64,000 bases of DNA from Bacillus massiliglaciei (GCF_900098925.1 NZ_LT622357.1:148170-212169), one strand, 5' to 3'; positions 8,902 through 17,685 are shown, counted from the stretch's first letter. Numbers and translations are program-made. Notes: generated by a model not told the origin, from the letters alone.

Positions 8902-9537
8902 TTACACGTATTTATTCGCAATTTCAGAAAGGGACTTGTCAACTGTTCCGTTGCCGATGGCATTGAACTTCCACTCACCCTGATGGCGGTAAATTTCGCC
9001 GACCACAAGAGAAGTAAGCCCTGCATAACTGTCGGTCAGGTTGAAATGTACAAGCTCCTGGTTCGTAGAATTATCCACTAAACGGATGAAAGCATTTTGG
9101 ATTAATCCAAAGTCCTGCTTCCTTCTTTCACAATCATAAATGTTTACGATGAACACCAATCTGTGAATGGATGGAGAAATGGCACCCAGATTCACACTGA
9201 TCTGCTCGTCATCCCCGTCACCGTCTCCAGTCAGGTTATCACCTGAATGCCTGATGCTTCTGTCCTGGCTTTCTTTATTGCCGAAATAAATCAAATTCTT
9301 CTTATCTGTCAATTTCCCTTTTTCATCAAGAAGAATAACGGAAGCATCACAGTCCACACTCGGTCCTGCAGCGGCACCGCCGCCTCCTCCGAACAATCCG
9401 CCAAGCAAACCTTTGCCCTTTGGCTTTTCAGCTGCTGATTTCACCGGGTCCCAGCCCAGTCCAACCGTAATGGATGACAGCCCGGCTCTTCCTTTTGTCA
9501 GGTCTACCTTTTGTCCTTTTTGCAATGAGATTGCCAA
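8902..9537 (-). CDS. TerD-family stress protein with glycine-rich insert (first copy)
   Basis: A 211-aa TerD protein. The start is TTG at 9537, which gives [16 protein letters not shown] and has GGAGGG seven bases upstream; an ATG 21 bases further up has no site. Compared with the two downstream copies it carries an insert after residue 35 rich in lysine and glycine (PKGKGLLGGLFGGGGG), probably a flexible linker or loop. The calcium loop is present as [15 protein letters not shown], and the C terminus keeps [15 protein letters not shown]. Two hairpins separate it from telA, so it may head its own transcription unit or be expressed at a different level from telA and yceG. Confidence 0.92.
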   Translation of the reverse strand: MAISLQKGQKVDLTKGRAGLSSITVGLGWDPVKSAAEKPKGKGLLGGLFGGGGGAAAGPSVDCDASVILLDEKGKLTDKKNLIYFGNKESQDRSIRHSGDNLTGDGDGDDEQISVNLGAISPSIHRLVFIVNIYDCERRKQDFGLIQNAFIRLVDNSTNQELVHFNLTDSYAGLTSLVVGEIYRHQGEWKFNAIGNGTVDKSLSEIANKYV

Positions 9538-9558
9538 ATTGAAACCCTCCCTTTTCAA

Positions 9559-9677
9559 AAATCACGCTTGCGTGATTTATTTAACTGTAACATGTCTGAA
9601 TGGCACATACAATTTAAAATACTTTTTATTTTTCACTATTTTTATAGGGGACATTCGGGAATCCCGTCCAGTCCCCT
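9559..9677 (-). other. Two hairpins between telA and the first terD
   Basis: Two inverted repeats lie in the 140-bp gap. One, at 9646-9677, pairs AGGGGAC with GTCCCCT around an inner CGGGA/TCCCG. The other, at 9559-9578, is AAATCACGC/GCGTGATTT, followed on the minus strand by TTTTTG just before the terD ribosome site. The second resembles a short terminator or attenuator. They may adjust the telA to terD expression ratio. No convincing promoter was found in the gap. Confidence 0.45.
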
Positions 9678-9698
9678 GTTTTGATACGTTTTAGCGGT

Positions 9699-10796
9699 TT
9701 ACGCTTTCAGCTGTTTGTTTCTGTATTTCTCCTGAAGTTCAAGCAGACGCTTTTGACCTTCCTCACGTGTGCGTTTGTTTTCTTCCTCGATCCGTTTCGT
9801 TTCTTCCATTCCGTTCAGGATAATATTGAAGGATTCCTCAATCGTTTCGATCTTGATGCTCGGTGCACCGGCCAATTTCGCAATATCCGTACTTTGAGTT
9901 GAGATATTCTGGGCGTTTCTCAGCAGCATTTCATTGGTGCGCCGGTCCAATTCGCTCATCGAATCTGCTACAAGCTTCTGCCTTTTAGCGGCCACGGCCT
10001 GAATTAAACCATTTTTGAAAATCGGAATGGTTGTGACAAAAGCAGAATTGATTTTCCCGATCAGCTTCGTATTCCCACGCTGCAGCAGGCGGATTTGCGG
10101 CGCTGTCTGCAAAGCAACGGCCTTCGCCATTTCCAGGTCATAGACTCTTTGCTCCAAAGCCTCCAGACCATTGCGCACCGTTTCAAGCTCCATGGCAGCA
10201 ATCTGGTCTCCGGACTGCGCCCTCTGCTCGACCTGCGGAAGGAGCTGTGTTCTGATTTCCTCCGCTTTCATCTCACCGGCAATCGCATATTTTTCGAGAG
10301 CCAAGTAATAATTAAAGTTCTGCTCATACATTTCTTCCAAATTATTTGTGGAGGAAACCATCTCATCCTGGTACTTGGAGATTTCCACATAAATCTTATC
10401 AATCTCGCTGCCCATTGACTGATATTTGCCGAAAATCTTCTCAATCATCTTCTCGCCGCGGCTGAATAGCTTTCCGAACAGTCCCTTTTTCTCCTCGGCG
10501 AAATCCTTGCTGTCGAACTTGTCCATAATTTTTCCAAGCTGCTTTAACAGCTCGCTTGAATCCTCCATGGAGCTCGACCGCATGGAATTAAGGATGCGGT
10601 CGGAGAATTTGGAAATCTCGTTAGCAGGCTCTTTTCCGAATTCAAGCAAAGCCAGCTGATCCTTCACATCAACCTGTTCTGCAAGATGTAATACATCCGG
10701 CTCTTTTCTCAGCTGAAATTTAATTTCCTCTGTTTTATTTAACGCAATTTCATTTGAATTTTCATCAATGATTTCTGTACTGTTGATTCGTACCAT
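9699..10796 (-). CDS. telA: TelA-family toxic anion resistance protein (YceH-like)
   Basis: A 365-aa largely helical soluble protein of the TelA family. Heptad-rich regions cover residues about 120-360, with the family-typical blocks KKGLFGKLFSRGEKMIEKIFGKYQ (about 103-126), ELETVRNGLEALEQRVYDLEMAKAVALQTAPQIRLLQ and LIGKINSAFVTTIPIFKNGL. It matches YceH, the last gene of the B. subtilis yceCDEFGH operon, although here it is placed upstream of terD. The start ATG 10796 is preceded by a GAAAGAGGGA-like site. It is 22 bp downstream of yceG. TelA homologues give tellurite and nisin tolerance; the molecular role is not established. Confidence 0.92.
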   Translation of the reverse strand: MVRINSTEIIDENSNEIALNKTEEIKFQLRKEPDVLHLAEQVDVKDQLALLEFGKEPANEISKFSDRILNSMRSSSMEDSSELLKQLGKIMDKFDSKDFAEEKKGLFGKLFSRGEKMIEKIFGKYQSMGSEIDKIYVEISKYQDEMVSSTNNLEEMYEQNFNYYLALEKYAIAGEMKAEEIRTQLLPQVEQRAQSGDQIAAMELETVRNGLEALEQRVYDLEMAKAVALQTAPQIRLLQRGNTKLIGKINSAFVTTIPIFKNGLIQAVAAKRQKLVADSMSELDRRTNEMLLRNAQNISTQSTDIAKLAGAPSIKIETIEESFNIILNGMEETKRIEEENKRTREEGQKRLLELQEKYRNKQLKA

Positions 10797-10818
10797 ACTA
10801 TCCCTCTTTCCTCACTTT

Positions 10819-12435
10819 TTACTTTTTAAAAATTCTCCGCCAGATCGGCACCTTTGGCTCCTGGTATTCCAGTTCAAACTCAAAGTGTTCCATTAAATGT
10901 ACATCATAGTATTTTTCATCAATATAGAGTTCGATATCGCGCAGCCCGGACGGGTTGAACAGGATGATGTCGAAGCCGAGCTCTTTTAGAAGCAAGAGCA
11001 GGGCTGCATCTGCCCTGTCAAAGGTTCCCTTCGTTCCGCTGTTATACAGGACGGCCCGCGGCACATACTGCGGATAATCAAACTTGACCAGCAGAGCCAG
11101 AAATGGTTTTGGCAGGCTCGTCAGCTGGGTAAACAGGAAGAGTTTCGTATCCTCCGGCGACTCATGCGGCTCCGGCTTCAGTTTGGGACTCGCACATACC
11201 CGGGAAATCCCCGCAGCCACTGCCTCCTGAACTCCAAGCGGGAGCTGCTTCAGCCTCCACCAGACACTGTTCATCATTTTTTCCAGATCCAGTGTTCCGT
11301 CAGGGCCGAGGGCATGCTGGTAATGATATTGGAAATTCCCCTTAACCGGCTCCCTGATTGGATACGTATGAATGAAATAAGACAGGTCACCGGACTTCAG
11401 TTCCTCAATTTTTTCCCAGTATTCATTCTCGCTTGCTGTCACGCCCGATACCTTTGCAAAAAGGGAAGGAATATGGACTTCATTTCCTTCCACAAAAAAG
11501 TTTGGACGGATAAAGGCCCGTTCCCTGCTCATTAAAAATAGTTCGTCAAAGGTTGTTTTCAATGTCAAGGATACCGGCCGGTGCGAACGGTACTGCCAAG
11601 GCTTGAAGATGGGCGACTGCTCATCATGGAGAATCTGTTCGATTTCCTTTGAGGCCCGGTAGGCAACCGTCGCTTTGCGGTCTGGCCGCTTCTCCGGGAA
11701 CGGTCTCGGCTCCCTTGTGTCCGGATAGCGCTGGACAGCCATGGCCTTTCCTTCTGGATCAAGCTCGGCGAAGATATCTGTTCCTGCCGGGTGGAAAATC
11801 AGCATATCAAATCCGGCAAGCAGAATAAAATACAGAAAATATCGCTCGCTTTTCGTTGCGTCCCCATACCATAAAACAGCAGGCACGCTCTTTCCATCCC
11901 AATCACGGAGGAGTCCGTCCGCATGATTCCAGAGCCACTTGACTAAATCAGTAATCACCCTCCTGGAATCTGGATGTCCAAGCCCTTCTGGATGATGGCC
12001 GGCAAACGCAGACAGCACTTCCTTGACTGATTCACGAATATGCCGGTGCAGCGCTGCATCATCATAGGAGGGAATCAGCTGTTTCCCTTCCAAGAAAGCA
12101 ATGAAGCGGTTCACGGACAGCTGTTCATTTTGATGGATCATCAGCACTTCCTGAAGTGCCTGGAATTTGCCGGAATCAAACTCCTTGATCAGCCGGCCAT
12201 TCCATCTATGTATAGACGGTTTAGAAGCTACATGAAATAAGGTCAAATAATACTCATCTTCATCCCGGGGAACTCCCAGGAATCGGGCGGCAAGCCGGCC
12301 GAATTGAAATGTTTGTTCAGTAATTTGATAATGGTCTCTTTCTGTACAATCCTTCTCCAGGATTTTCTTCCATTCTTCGTCTTTGAAGTGAAGGAGGACC
12401 GGGTCGATCTTTTTATATGGATCAAAAGCACCCAC
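10819..12435 (-). CDS. yceG: YceG-family Ter-cluster protein
   Basis: A 538-aa protein of the YceG_bac family found with TelA and TerD in Firmicutes. No transmembrane segments or known catalytic motifs are obvious. Recognisable features are an N-terminal segment with FQFGRLAARFLGVPRDEDEYYLTLFHV, a central VPAVLWYGDATKSERYFLYFI and paired repeats of the type 'ILFNPSGLRDIELYI' and 'LIFHPAGTDIFAEL', which suggest an internally duplicated fold. The start is GTG at 12435 with AAGGGGA seven bases upstream. It is the first gene of the cluster, behind an ECF-type promoter. Its function is unknown. Confidence 0.88.
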   Translation of the reverse strand: MGAFDPYKKIDPVLLHFKDEEWKKILEKDCTERDHYQITEQTFQFGRLAARFLGVPRDEDEYYLTLFHVASKPSIHRWNGRLIKEFDSGKFQALQEVLMIHQNEQLSVNRFIAFLEGKQLIPSYDDAALHRHIRESVKEVLSAFAGHHPEGLGHPDSRRVITDLVKWLWNHADGLLRDWDGKSVPAVLWYGDATKSERYFLYFILLAGFDMLIFHPAGTDIFAELDPEGKAMAVQRYPDTREPRPFPEKRPDRKATVAYRASKEIEQILHDEQSPIFKPWQYRSHRPVSLTLKTTFDELFLMSRERAFIRPNFFVEGNEVHIPSLFAKVSGVTASENEYWEKIEELKSGDLSYFIHTYPIREPVKGNFQYHYQHALGPDGTLDLEKMMNSVWWRLKQLPLGVQEAVAAGISRVCASPKLKPEPHESPEDTKLFLFTQLTSLPKPFLALLVKFDYPQYVPRAVLYNSGTKGTFDRADAALLLLLKELGFDIILFNPSGLRDIELYIDEKYYDVHLMEHFEFELEYQEPKVPIWRRIFKK

Positions 12436-12470
12436 GGATAATTCCCCTTTCTTAATGGTTACTTCCTTTT

Positions 12471-12501
12471 ATTATAACGTATGGGCCGCCAAAAAGTTTC
12501 A
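12471..12501 (-). promoter_or_regulatory. ECF sigma-type promoter of the Ter cluster
   Basis: The minus strand reads TGAAAC at 12501-12496, a 16-bp spacer, and CGTT at 12479-12476, which matches the TGAAAC-N16-CGT pattern of SigW/SigM/SigX promoters. A perfect TATAAT overlaps at 12476-12471 but has no proper -35 partner (AAACTT). The predicted start is about 30 bp upstream of the yceG start codon. The B. subtilis yce operon is known to be under ECF and general-stress sigma control. Confidence 0.65.
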
Positions 12502-12650
12502 GATAGCCCTCCGAATTTTTTGGAGAATTCTGCCTCCAGGAGAACAAAATGTGACAGAGATACGATTTCCGAATCATCCAGCAGCTTTGATAGAATCGCA
12601 GCGCATTGGAAATCCTACCATTATGTTTGTCTGATGAACGGAGGGTTAAT

Positions 12651-13031
12651 ATGGATAAAGACAACATAAGAGATTTGAATCCGCAAAAGCTGAAAGAGAT
12701 CCAGTCCGTCACGGACCGAATATCGTTTACGAAAAACTTCCGTTCGGCAACGGCCGAGGAATGGTACGTGTTCATCCCTGGATTTCAAGACCCTATAACA
12801 GGAGGCGCCGCCGGAAAAGCCATAGTCCATTATCATCTTTACGGGAACAAAGACATGTTCATTCATACGACGGTCATTCTGGATGATCCTGCGCTTTATA
12901 CGGCAGGAAACTCCCCGCTTGTGTACGCAATTTCTGATAAACTGATCCATTGTCTTGTCGGCTATGCAGATACTCTGCTCTCTGTACATGCCGGTGAGAA
13001 TTCCTATACGGCTGAATACAAGGATACATAA
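12651..13031 (+). CDS. Hypothetical protein, 126 aa
   Basis: An intact 126-aa frame with a strong ribosome site (GGAGGG) six bases before ATG 12651; an upstream in-frame ATG at 12606 has no site. The product is soluble and mixed alpha/beta, without signal peptide or membrane segment. Notable stretches are EEWYVFIPGF near residue 37 and YAISDKLIHCLVGYADTLLSVHAGE near 89-113. I do not recognise the family. It ends 15 bp before the erythromycin esterase-like gene, on the same strand, so the two are probably cotranscribed, and it is divergent from the Ter cluster with a shared 215-bp control region. Confidence 0.75.
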   Translation: MDKDNIRDLNPQKLKEIQSVTDRISFTKNFRSATAEEWYVFIPGFQDPITGGAAGKAIVHYHLYGNKDMFIHTTVILDDPALYTAGNSPLVYAISDKLIHCLVGYADTLLSVHAGENSYTAEYKDT

Positions 13032-13046
13032 GGAGGCTTTTTACTG

Positions 13047-14312
13047 ATGAAGAAAAAAATCGTTCAGGCGATTGAAGAATATGCCGTCCCTCTGACAGGC
13101 TCCCGCGATTTGGACAGGCTGGTGAGGCAAATGGGGGACCCACGCTTCGTGCTGCTTGGAGAAGCGTCACATGGAACTTCTGAATTTTACACAACACGGA
13201 CAGAGATTACAAAAAAATTAATGAAAGAAAAAGGATTCACCTTCGTTGCTGTCGAAGGGGACTGGCCGGCATGCCAGGCAGTGAATCGCTATGTAAAGGG
13301 CTATGATAAGGAAACGAAATCTGCCCGGGAACTTCTACGCGGCTTTGACCGCTGGCCGGCCTGGATGTGGGCCAACGAAGAAATCATTGACCTGATTGAA
13401 TGGATGAAGGAATACAACCAATCCGTACCTCCTGTTATGGCCGGGTTTTACGGAATTGATGTATACAGCCTATGGGAATCGATGGAGGAAGTGATCCGCT
13501 ATTTAACCAAAATTCATTCTCCTGAATTGGAGGCTGCAAAGAAAGCGTTCAGCTGCTTTGAACCATTTAACCGCAATCACGAGAAATATGCCGTTTCTGC
13601 AGGAATCTATCAGGAACATTGCATTGACGAGGCTGCCCGCCTCCTCACCGCTGTTCAGCAGAAAAAGGGAGAGTATCCGCACCAGGAAGAGCAGGACCTT
13701 AATCTTCAGGTCAATGCCTTGGCCGTCTATAATGCTGAAAATTATTACCGGACAATGGTTGTTCATGATGACCGCTCGTGGAATATTCGTGACATGCATA
13801 TGACAGATGCCCTGAATGAAGTCATGAACTATTATGGCCATACCGGGAAGGCGATTGTCTGGGAACATAATACCCATATCGGCGATGCCCGGGCCACCGA
13901 TATGAAAGAAGCCGGCATGGTCAATGTCGGACAGCTGCTCCGCGAACAGAATCTGCCGGGAGATGTGTATACGATCGGCTTTGGCACATACAGCGGGACT
14001 GTGATCGCCGCGGATGAATGGGGCGTTCCGTTCGATATCAAAACTGTGCCGCCGGCTATGAATGGCAGCTGGGAGGACGCGATGCATCAGTCCGGAGCTT
14101 ATGATAAAATGCTGTTTTTCACGGAGGAAAATAAGCGGCATTTTCAGAAACGGATCGGCCACAGGGCCATCGGCGTCGTCTATCAGCCGGAATATGAGCA
14201 GTATGGCAATTATGTTCCGTCCGTTCTTTCTGACCTATATGACGCGTTTATTTTCATTGACCACACAAAAGCCCTCCGCCCGCTTTCTCTAAAAACAGAA
14301 CCGATTCAATAG
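13047..14312 (+). CDS. Erythromycin esterase-like protein
   Basis: A 421-aa protein of the EreA/EreB superfamily. The key catalytic block GEASHGTSEF starts at residue 38, with His42 at the position of the catalytic histidine of EreB; a second block VAVEGDWPACQAVNRYV (about 68-84) and the later WEHNTHIGDARATDM (about 272-286) match the other active-site segments. Family members include macrolide esterases but also many enzymes of unknown substrate, and chromosomal Bacillus copies are mostly uncharacterised, so no resistance should be assumed. The start ATG has GGAGGC nine bases upstream. A bidirectional terminator follows nine bases after the stop. Confidence 0.88.
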   Translation: MKKKIVQAIEEYAVPLTGSRDLDRLVRQMGDPRFVLLGEASHGTSEFYTTRTEITKKLMKEKGFTFVAVEGDWPACQAVNRYVKGYDKETKSARELLRGFDRWPAWMWANEEIIDLIEWMKEYNQSVPPVMAGFYGIDVYSLWESMEEVIRYLTKIHSPELEAAKKAFSCFEPFNRNHEKYAVSAGIYQEHCIDEAARLLTAVQQKKGEYPHQEEQDLNLQVNALAVYNAENYYRTMVVHDDRSWNIRDMHMTDALNEVMNYYGHTGKAIVWEHNTHIGDARATDMKEAGMVNVGQLLREQNLPGDVYTIGFGTYSGTVIAADEWGVPFDIKTVPPAMNGSWEDAMHQSGAYDKMLFFTEENKRHFQKRIGHRAIGVVYQPEYEQYGNYVPSVLSDLYDAFIFIDHTKALRPLSLKTEPIQ

Positions 14313-14320
14313 ACATATAA

Positions 14321-14362
14321 CAAAGACGGAGAAAAGGATGCTTTTCTCCGTCTTTGTTTTTC
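14321..14362. terminator. Bidirectional terminator between the esterase gene and livF
   Basis: Inverted repeat CAAAGACGGAGAAAAG/CTTTTCTCCGTCTTTG with a 4-5-nt loop followed by a T run on the plus strand; the minus strand offers only a weak T run (TTGTTATATG). It ends the convergent esterase and liv transcripts. Confidence 0.88.
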
Positions 14363-14367
14363 ACCTG

Positions 14368-15075
14368 TTAATGTCCGCCAAGATAGGCTTTTTTTATATC
14401 TTCACTGTCATTTAGTTCGGCTGCAGTTCCGGAAAGAACGATTCTTCCTGTTTCAACGACATACGCCCGGTCCGCAATGGACAAAGCCAAGTTCGCATTT
14501 TGTTCCACAAGTAAAATCGTTGTCCCCGTTTCGTTGATTTCCTCAATAATCTTGAAAATTTGCTTCACCAAAAGCGGTGCAAGGCCCATGGAAGGCTCAT
14601 CCAGAAGAAGCAGGCGCGGCTTTGCCATAAGTGCCCGGCCCATCGCCAGCATCTGCTGCTCACCGCCGGAAAGCGTCCCCGACTGCTGTTTCAAACGCTC
14701 CTTCAGCCTTGGGAACAGCTCATAGACCTTCTCCATATCCTCTTTGATTGCTTTCTTATCTTTTCTTAAAAATGCTCCAAGCTCCAAGTTTTCTTCAACA
14801 CTCATGTTGGCAAATACCCGGCGCCCCTCAGGGACATGGGAGATGCCTTTTTTCACAATCGACTGCGCTGCTGAACCGCCGATCGGCCGGCCTTCAAAGT
14901 GCAGCTTGCCCTTCTTCGGCTTTAACAATCCGGAGATGGTCTTCAAAAGCGTACTTTTCCCTGCTCCGTTTGCCCCGATCAATGTCACAATTTCCCCTTG
15001 ATTGATTTCCATGGAAATATCCTTCAAGGCCTGGATATTTCCATAATATACGTCAATGCCTTCAATCTTTAACAT
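14368..15075 (-). CDS. livF: Branched-chain amino acid ABC transporter ATPase LivF
   Basis: A 235-aa ABC ATPase. Walker A is GANGAGKST near residue 33, the ABC signature is LSGGEQQMLAMGRAL near 137, and Walker B is LLLLDEPSMGLAP near 157. The short C terminus and the phrase 'PSMGLAPLLV' are typical of LivF rather than LivG. Its ATG overlaps the livG stop (TAATG), so the two are translationally coupled, with GAGGAGG upstream. LivF and LivG form the ATPase pair that drives uptake of leucine, isoleucine and valine through LivH and LivM. Confidence 0.95.
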   Translation of the reverse strand: MLKIEGIDVYYGNIQALKDISMEINQGEIVTLIGANGAGKSTLLKTISGLLKPKKGKLHFEGRPIGGSAAQSIVKKGISHVPEGRRVFANMSVEENLELGAFLRKDKKAIKEDMEKVYELFPRLKERLKQQSGTLSGGEQQMLAMGRALMAKPRLLLLDEPSMGLAPLLVKQIFKIIEEINETGTTILLVEQNANLALSIADRAYVVETGRIVLSGTAAELNDSEDIKKAYLGGH

Positions 15076-15854
15076 TAAGAAACCTCCTCGCCGAGATACG
15101 CTTCGATGACTTTCGGATTATTCCGGATGTCTTCCGGCGTTCCGGACGCAATCAGCTGACCGTGGTCCAGTACATAAATACGTTCACACACTCCCATAAC
15201 CAGCGGCATATCATGCTCAATCAACAGAACGGTCAAGTCGAACTTCTCACGGATCAGCGCAATCAGCTTCATCAGTTCCTGTGTCTCATGGGGATTCATT
15301 CCCGCTGCCGGTTCATCCAGCAGCAGCAGTTTTGGATTGGCGGCAAGCGCCCGGGCGATTTCCAGGCGGCGCTGCTGACCATATGGCAGGTTCTTCGCCA
15401 GCTCGTTCCGATAATGGTCCAGGTTGAAGATTTTAAGAAACTCAATCGCCTTCTCTTCCATTTCCTTTTCCCCTTTAAAATGAGGAGGAAGCCGGAAAAT
15501 CGAACTGAATATTCCGTGCTTTGCCAGTGAATGGTAAGCGACCTTTACATTATCAATCACCGAAAGATCACTGAACAGACGAATATTCTGGAAGGTCCGG
15601 CTGATTCCCTTCTGATTGATTTTATAGGGCGGCAGCTTGCGCAAATCTTTCCCTTCCAGTGAAATACTTCCTTCTGTCGGCACATAGACTCCTGTCAGCA
15701 GGTTGAAGAAGGTGGTCTTGCCCGCCCCATTCGGTCCGATCAGACCCACAAGCTCACCCGGATACAGTTCCGCATTCACCCCGGAGACAGCCTTCAGCCC
15801 TCCAAATTGGATTCCGACCGAGTCTACTTTAAGCAGCGGTTGTTTTGCTGTCAT
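15075..15854 (-). CDS. livG: Branched-chain amino acid ABC transporter ATPase LivG
   Basis: A 259-aa ABC ATPase. Walker A is GPNGAGKTTFFN near residue 39, the signature is LPYGQQRRLEIARAL near 152 and Walker B is LLLLDEPAAGMNP near 172. The ISRTFQNIRLF segment and the C-terminal YVLDHGQLIASGTPEDI block are characteristic of LivG. The ATG at 15854 lies inside the last 26 bp of livM and has GGAGGAGG five bases upstream. It acts on the cytoplasmic face with LivF. Confidence 0.95.
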   Translation of the reverse strand: MTAKQPLLKVDSVGIQFGGLKAVSGVNAELYPGELVGLIGPNGAGKTTFFNLLTGVYVPTEGSISLEGKDLRKLPPYKINQKGISRTFQNIRLFSDLSVIDNVKVAYHSLAKHGIFSSIFRLPPHFKGEKEMEEKAIEFLKIFNLDHYRNELAKNLPYGQQRRLEIARALAANPKLLLLDEPAAGMNPHETQELMKLIALIREKFDLTVLLIEHDMPLVMGVCERIYVLDHGQLIASGTPEDIRNNPKVIEAYLGEEVS

Positions 15855-16791
15855 GCTTGCCTCCTCCTTTCCGTTTGAAGAGCGATGTGAATTCCTTCGT
15901 GCCCATCAAGCCCTGCGGACGGTAAATCATCATAATAATCAGCACAAGACTGTAAATGATCATCCTTGTCTCTGGATAGTCCTGCAGGAACGTCGTAACA
16001 ATCGTCAATAGAATGGCTGCCAGCACCGCTCCGGACAGACTGCCCAGTCCGCCTAGCACAACAAAAATCAAGATATCGAACGATTTCAGGAACCCGAAGT
16101 TAGCAGGCTGAATGATGTAGAAGTTATGAGCATACAGGGCACCTGCCACACCGGCAAAAAAAGCGCCGATGGCAAAAGCAATAACCTTATAATACGTCGT
16201 ATTGATGCCCATGGAATCAGATGCTGTCTCATCCTCGCGAATCGAGATACAGGCCCTGCCATGTGTCGAGGACGTAAAGTTTCGGATGACGAGAATCGTA
16301 ATGAGTACCGCCGTAAATACCCACGGCCATGTCGTCATATGGCTGACCGACATGCCGCTCGCTCCTCCTACATAATCGACATTCAAGAGAGCAATCCGGA
16401 CGATTTCCCCAAAACCAAGCGTCGCAATCGCCAAATAATCCCCTTTCAGCCTCAGGCTCGGAATGCCGATAATCAAACCGGCTATAGCTGCTGTAATTCC
16501 GCCGACAAGAATTGCAACGAAAAACGGCAGTTCCAGCTTCATCGTCATAATGGCCGAGGCATAGGCGCCGACTGCCAAAAACCCGGCATGGCCGATGGAA
16601 AACTGGCCGGTAATGCCAATGATCAGATGCAGACTGACTGCGAGAATAATATTAATGCCGATGTACATAATGGTATTTTGATAAAATTGGTTTAAAATCT
16701 GGCCGGTGATCATGTACTGAATCACCGCGAAGAAAATAAATGATAGCAGAATTGAGAGCCAAAAACCCTTTGCTCGTAAAAAAGTCGTCAT
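15829..16791 (-). CDS. livM: Branched-chain amino acid ABC transporter permease LivM
   Basis: A 320-aa integral membrane permease with eight to ten hydrophobic segments. The typical LivM motifs GITGQFSIGHAGFLAVGAY (about 59-77) and AIREDE-like CISIREDETASDSMGIN (coupling loop, about 194-210) are present. The start ATG 16791 has GGGAGAG upstream, 15 bp after livH. It forms the membrane channel with LivH. A charged C-terminal tail (KRKGGGKHDSK) is probably cytoplasmic. Confidence 0.95.
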   Translation of the reverse strand: MTTFLRAKGFWLSILLSFIFFAVIQYMITGQILNQFYQNTIMYIGINIILAVSLHLIIGITGQFSIGHAGFLAVGAYASAIMTMKLELPFFVAILVGGITAAIAGLIIGIPSLRLKGDYLAIATLGFGEIVRIALLNVDYVGGASGMSVSHMTTWPWVFTAVLITILVIRNFTSSTHGRACISIREDETASDSMGINTTYYKVIAFAIGAFFAGVAGALYAHNFYIIQPANFGFLKSFDILIFVVLGGLGSLSGAVLAAILLTIVTTFLQDYPETRMIIYSLVLIIMMIYRPQGLMGTKEFTSLFKRKGGGKHDSKTTAA

Positions 16792-16806
16792 CGCCTTGTC
16801 TCTCCC

Positions 16807-17685
16807 TTATACTTTTTCTCTTTTGTTCTTACCGAATAGACCCTGCGGCATGAAAATCAAAATAAGGATTAAGACGACAAATGCCGCGCCGTCACGCCAT
16901 AAGGAATATCCCGCTGCGCTGACCAGTGCTTCGATGACGCCAAGGAGCAGCCCTCCGACCATGGCTCCGGGGATAATGCCAATCCCGCCGAGCACAGCCG
17001 CCACAAAAGCTTTCAGGCCTGGAAGAATCCCCATCAGCGGTTCAATCTTAATATAATAGATTCCAAAAATAACCCCTGCCGCTCCAGCCAGGGATGATCC
17101 AATCGCAAAAGTGGCTGAGATTGTATTATTAACGTTGATCCCCATCAGTCTCGCTGCGTCCGCATCAAAGGAAACAGCACGCATTGCCTTGCCAATCTTC
17201 GTTTTGTGGACGACAATCTGAAGGATAATCATCAGCGCAACCGCTATCCCAAAAATCAAAACAGACTGGCTGTTCACCGAAACTCCGAATAAATCAATCT
17301 TCGAAGCTGGCAGAACATCCTTTGGATAAGCTTCAGGCTGTGCGCCTCTTGCATAAATCACTCCGTATTCAATCAGCAGGGATACACCGATAGCCGTTAT
17401 CAGTGCCGCAATCCTTGTCGCATTCCTCAGCGGTTTATAGGCAATCCGCTCGATCAGCACGCCGAACAGGGCACAGGCAGCCATCGAGATAAGCAGTGCC
17501 GGAAAGAAGGACAGATCCCAAATTGTAATTGTATAAAAGCCTATAAATGCCCCGACCATGAAGACATCGCCATGGGCAAAGTTAATCAGTTTGACAATCC
17601 CGTACACCATGGTGTACCCGAGGGCAATCAATGCATAAATGCTGCCAAGCGACAAACCGTTGACCAGCTGCTGTACCAGTTCCAT
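16807..17685 (-). CDS. livH: Branched-chain amino acid ABC transporter permease LivH
   Basis: A 292-aa membrane permease. The N terminus MELVQQLVNGLSLGSIYALI followed by GYTMVYGIVKLINFAHGD (about 23-40) is the LivH signature, and RAVSFDADAARLMGIN (about 168-183) is the loop that contacts the ATPases. ATG 17685 has GGGGAG six bases upstream. It is the first gene after the hairpin that separates livJ from the permease and ATPase genes, so it is expressed by readthrough from livJ or from an unseen promoter. Confidence 0.95.
   Translation of the reverse strand: MELVQQLVNGLSLGSIYALIALGYTMVYGIVKLINFAHGDVFMVGAFIGFYTITIWDLSFFPALLISMAACALFGVLIERIAYKPLRNATRIAALITAIGVSLLIEYGVIYARGAQPEAYPKDVLPASKIDLFGVSVNSQSVLIFGIAVALMIILQIVVHKTKIGKAMRAVSFDADAARLMGINVNNTISATFAIGSSLAGAAGVIFGIYYIKIEPLMGILPGLKAFVAAVLGGIGIIPGAMVGGLLLGVIEALVSAAGYSLWRDGAAFVVLILILIFMPQGLFGKNKREKV

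Noticed and set aside
13503-14162. Minus-strand 219-aa frame opposite the esterase gene
   Set aside because: Complementary to a clear EreB-like gene; no ribosome site and no known family.
16126-16695. Plus-strand 189-aa frame opposite livM
   Set aside because: Antisense shadow of a well-defined permease gene.
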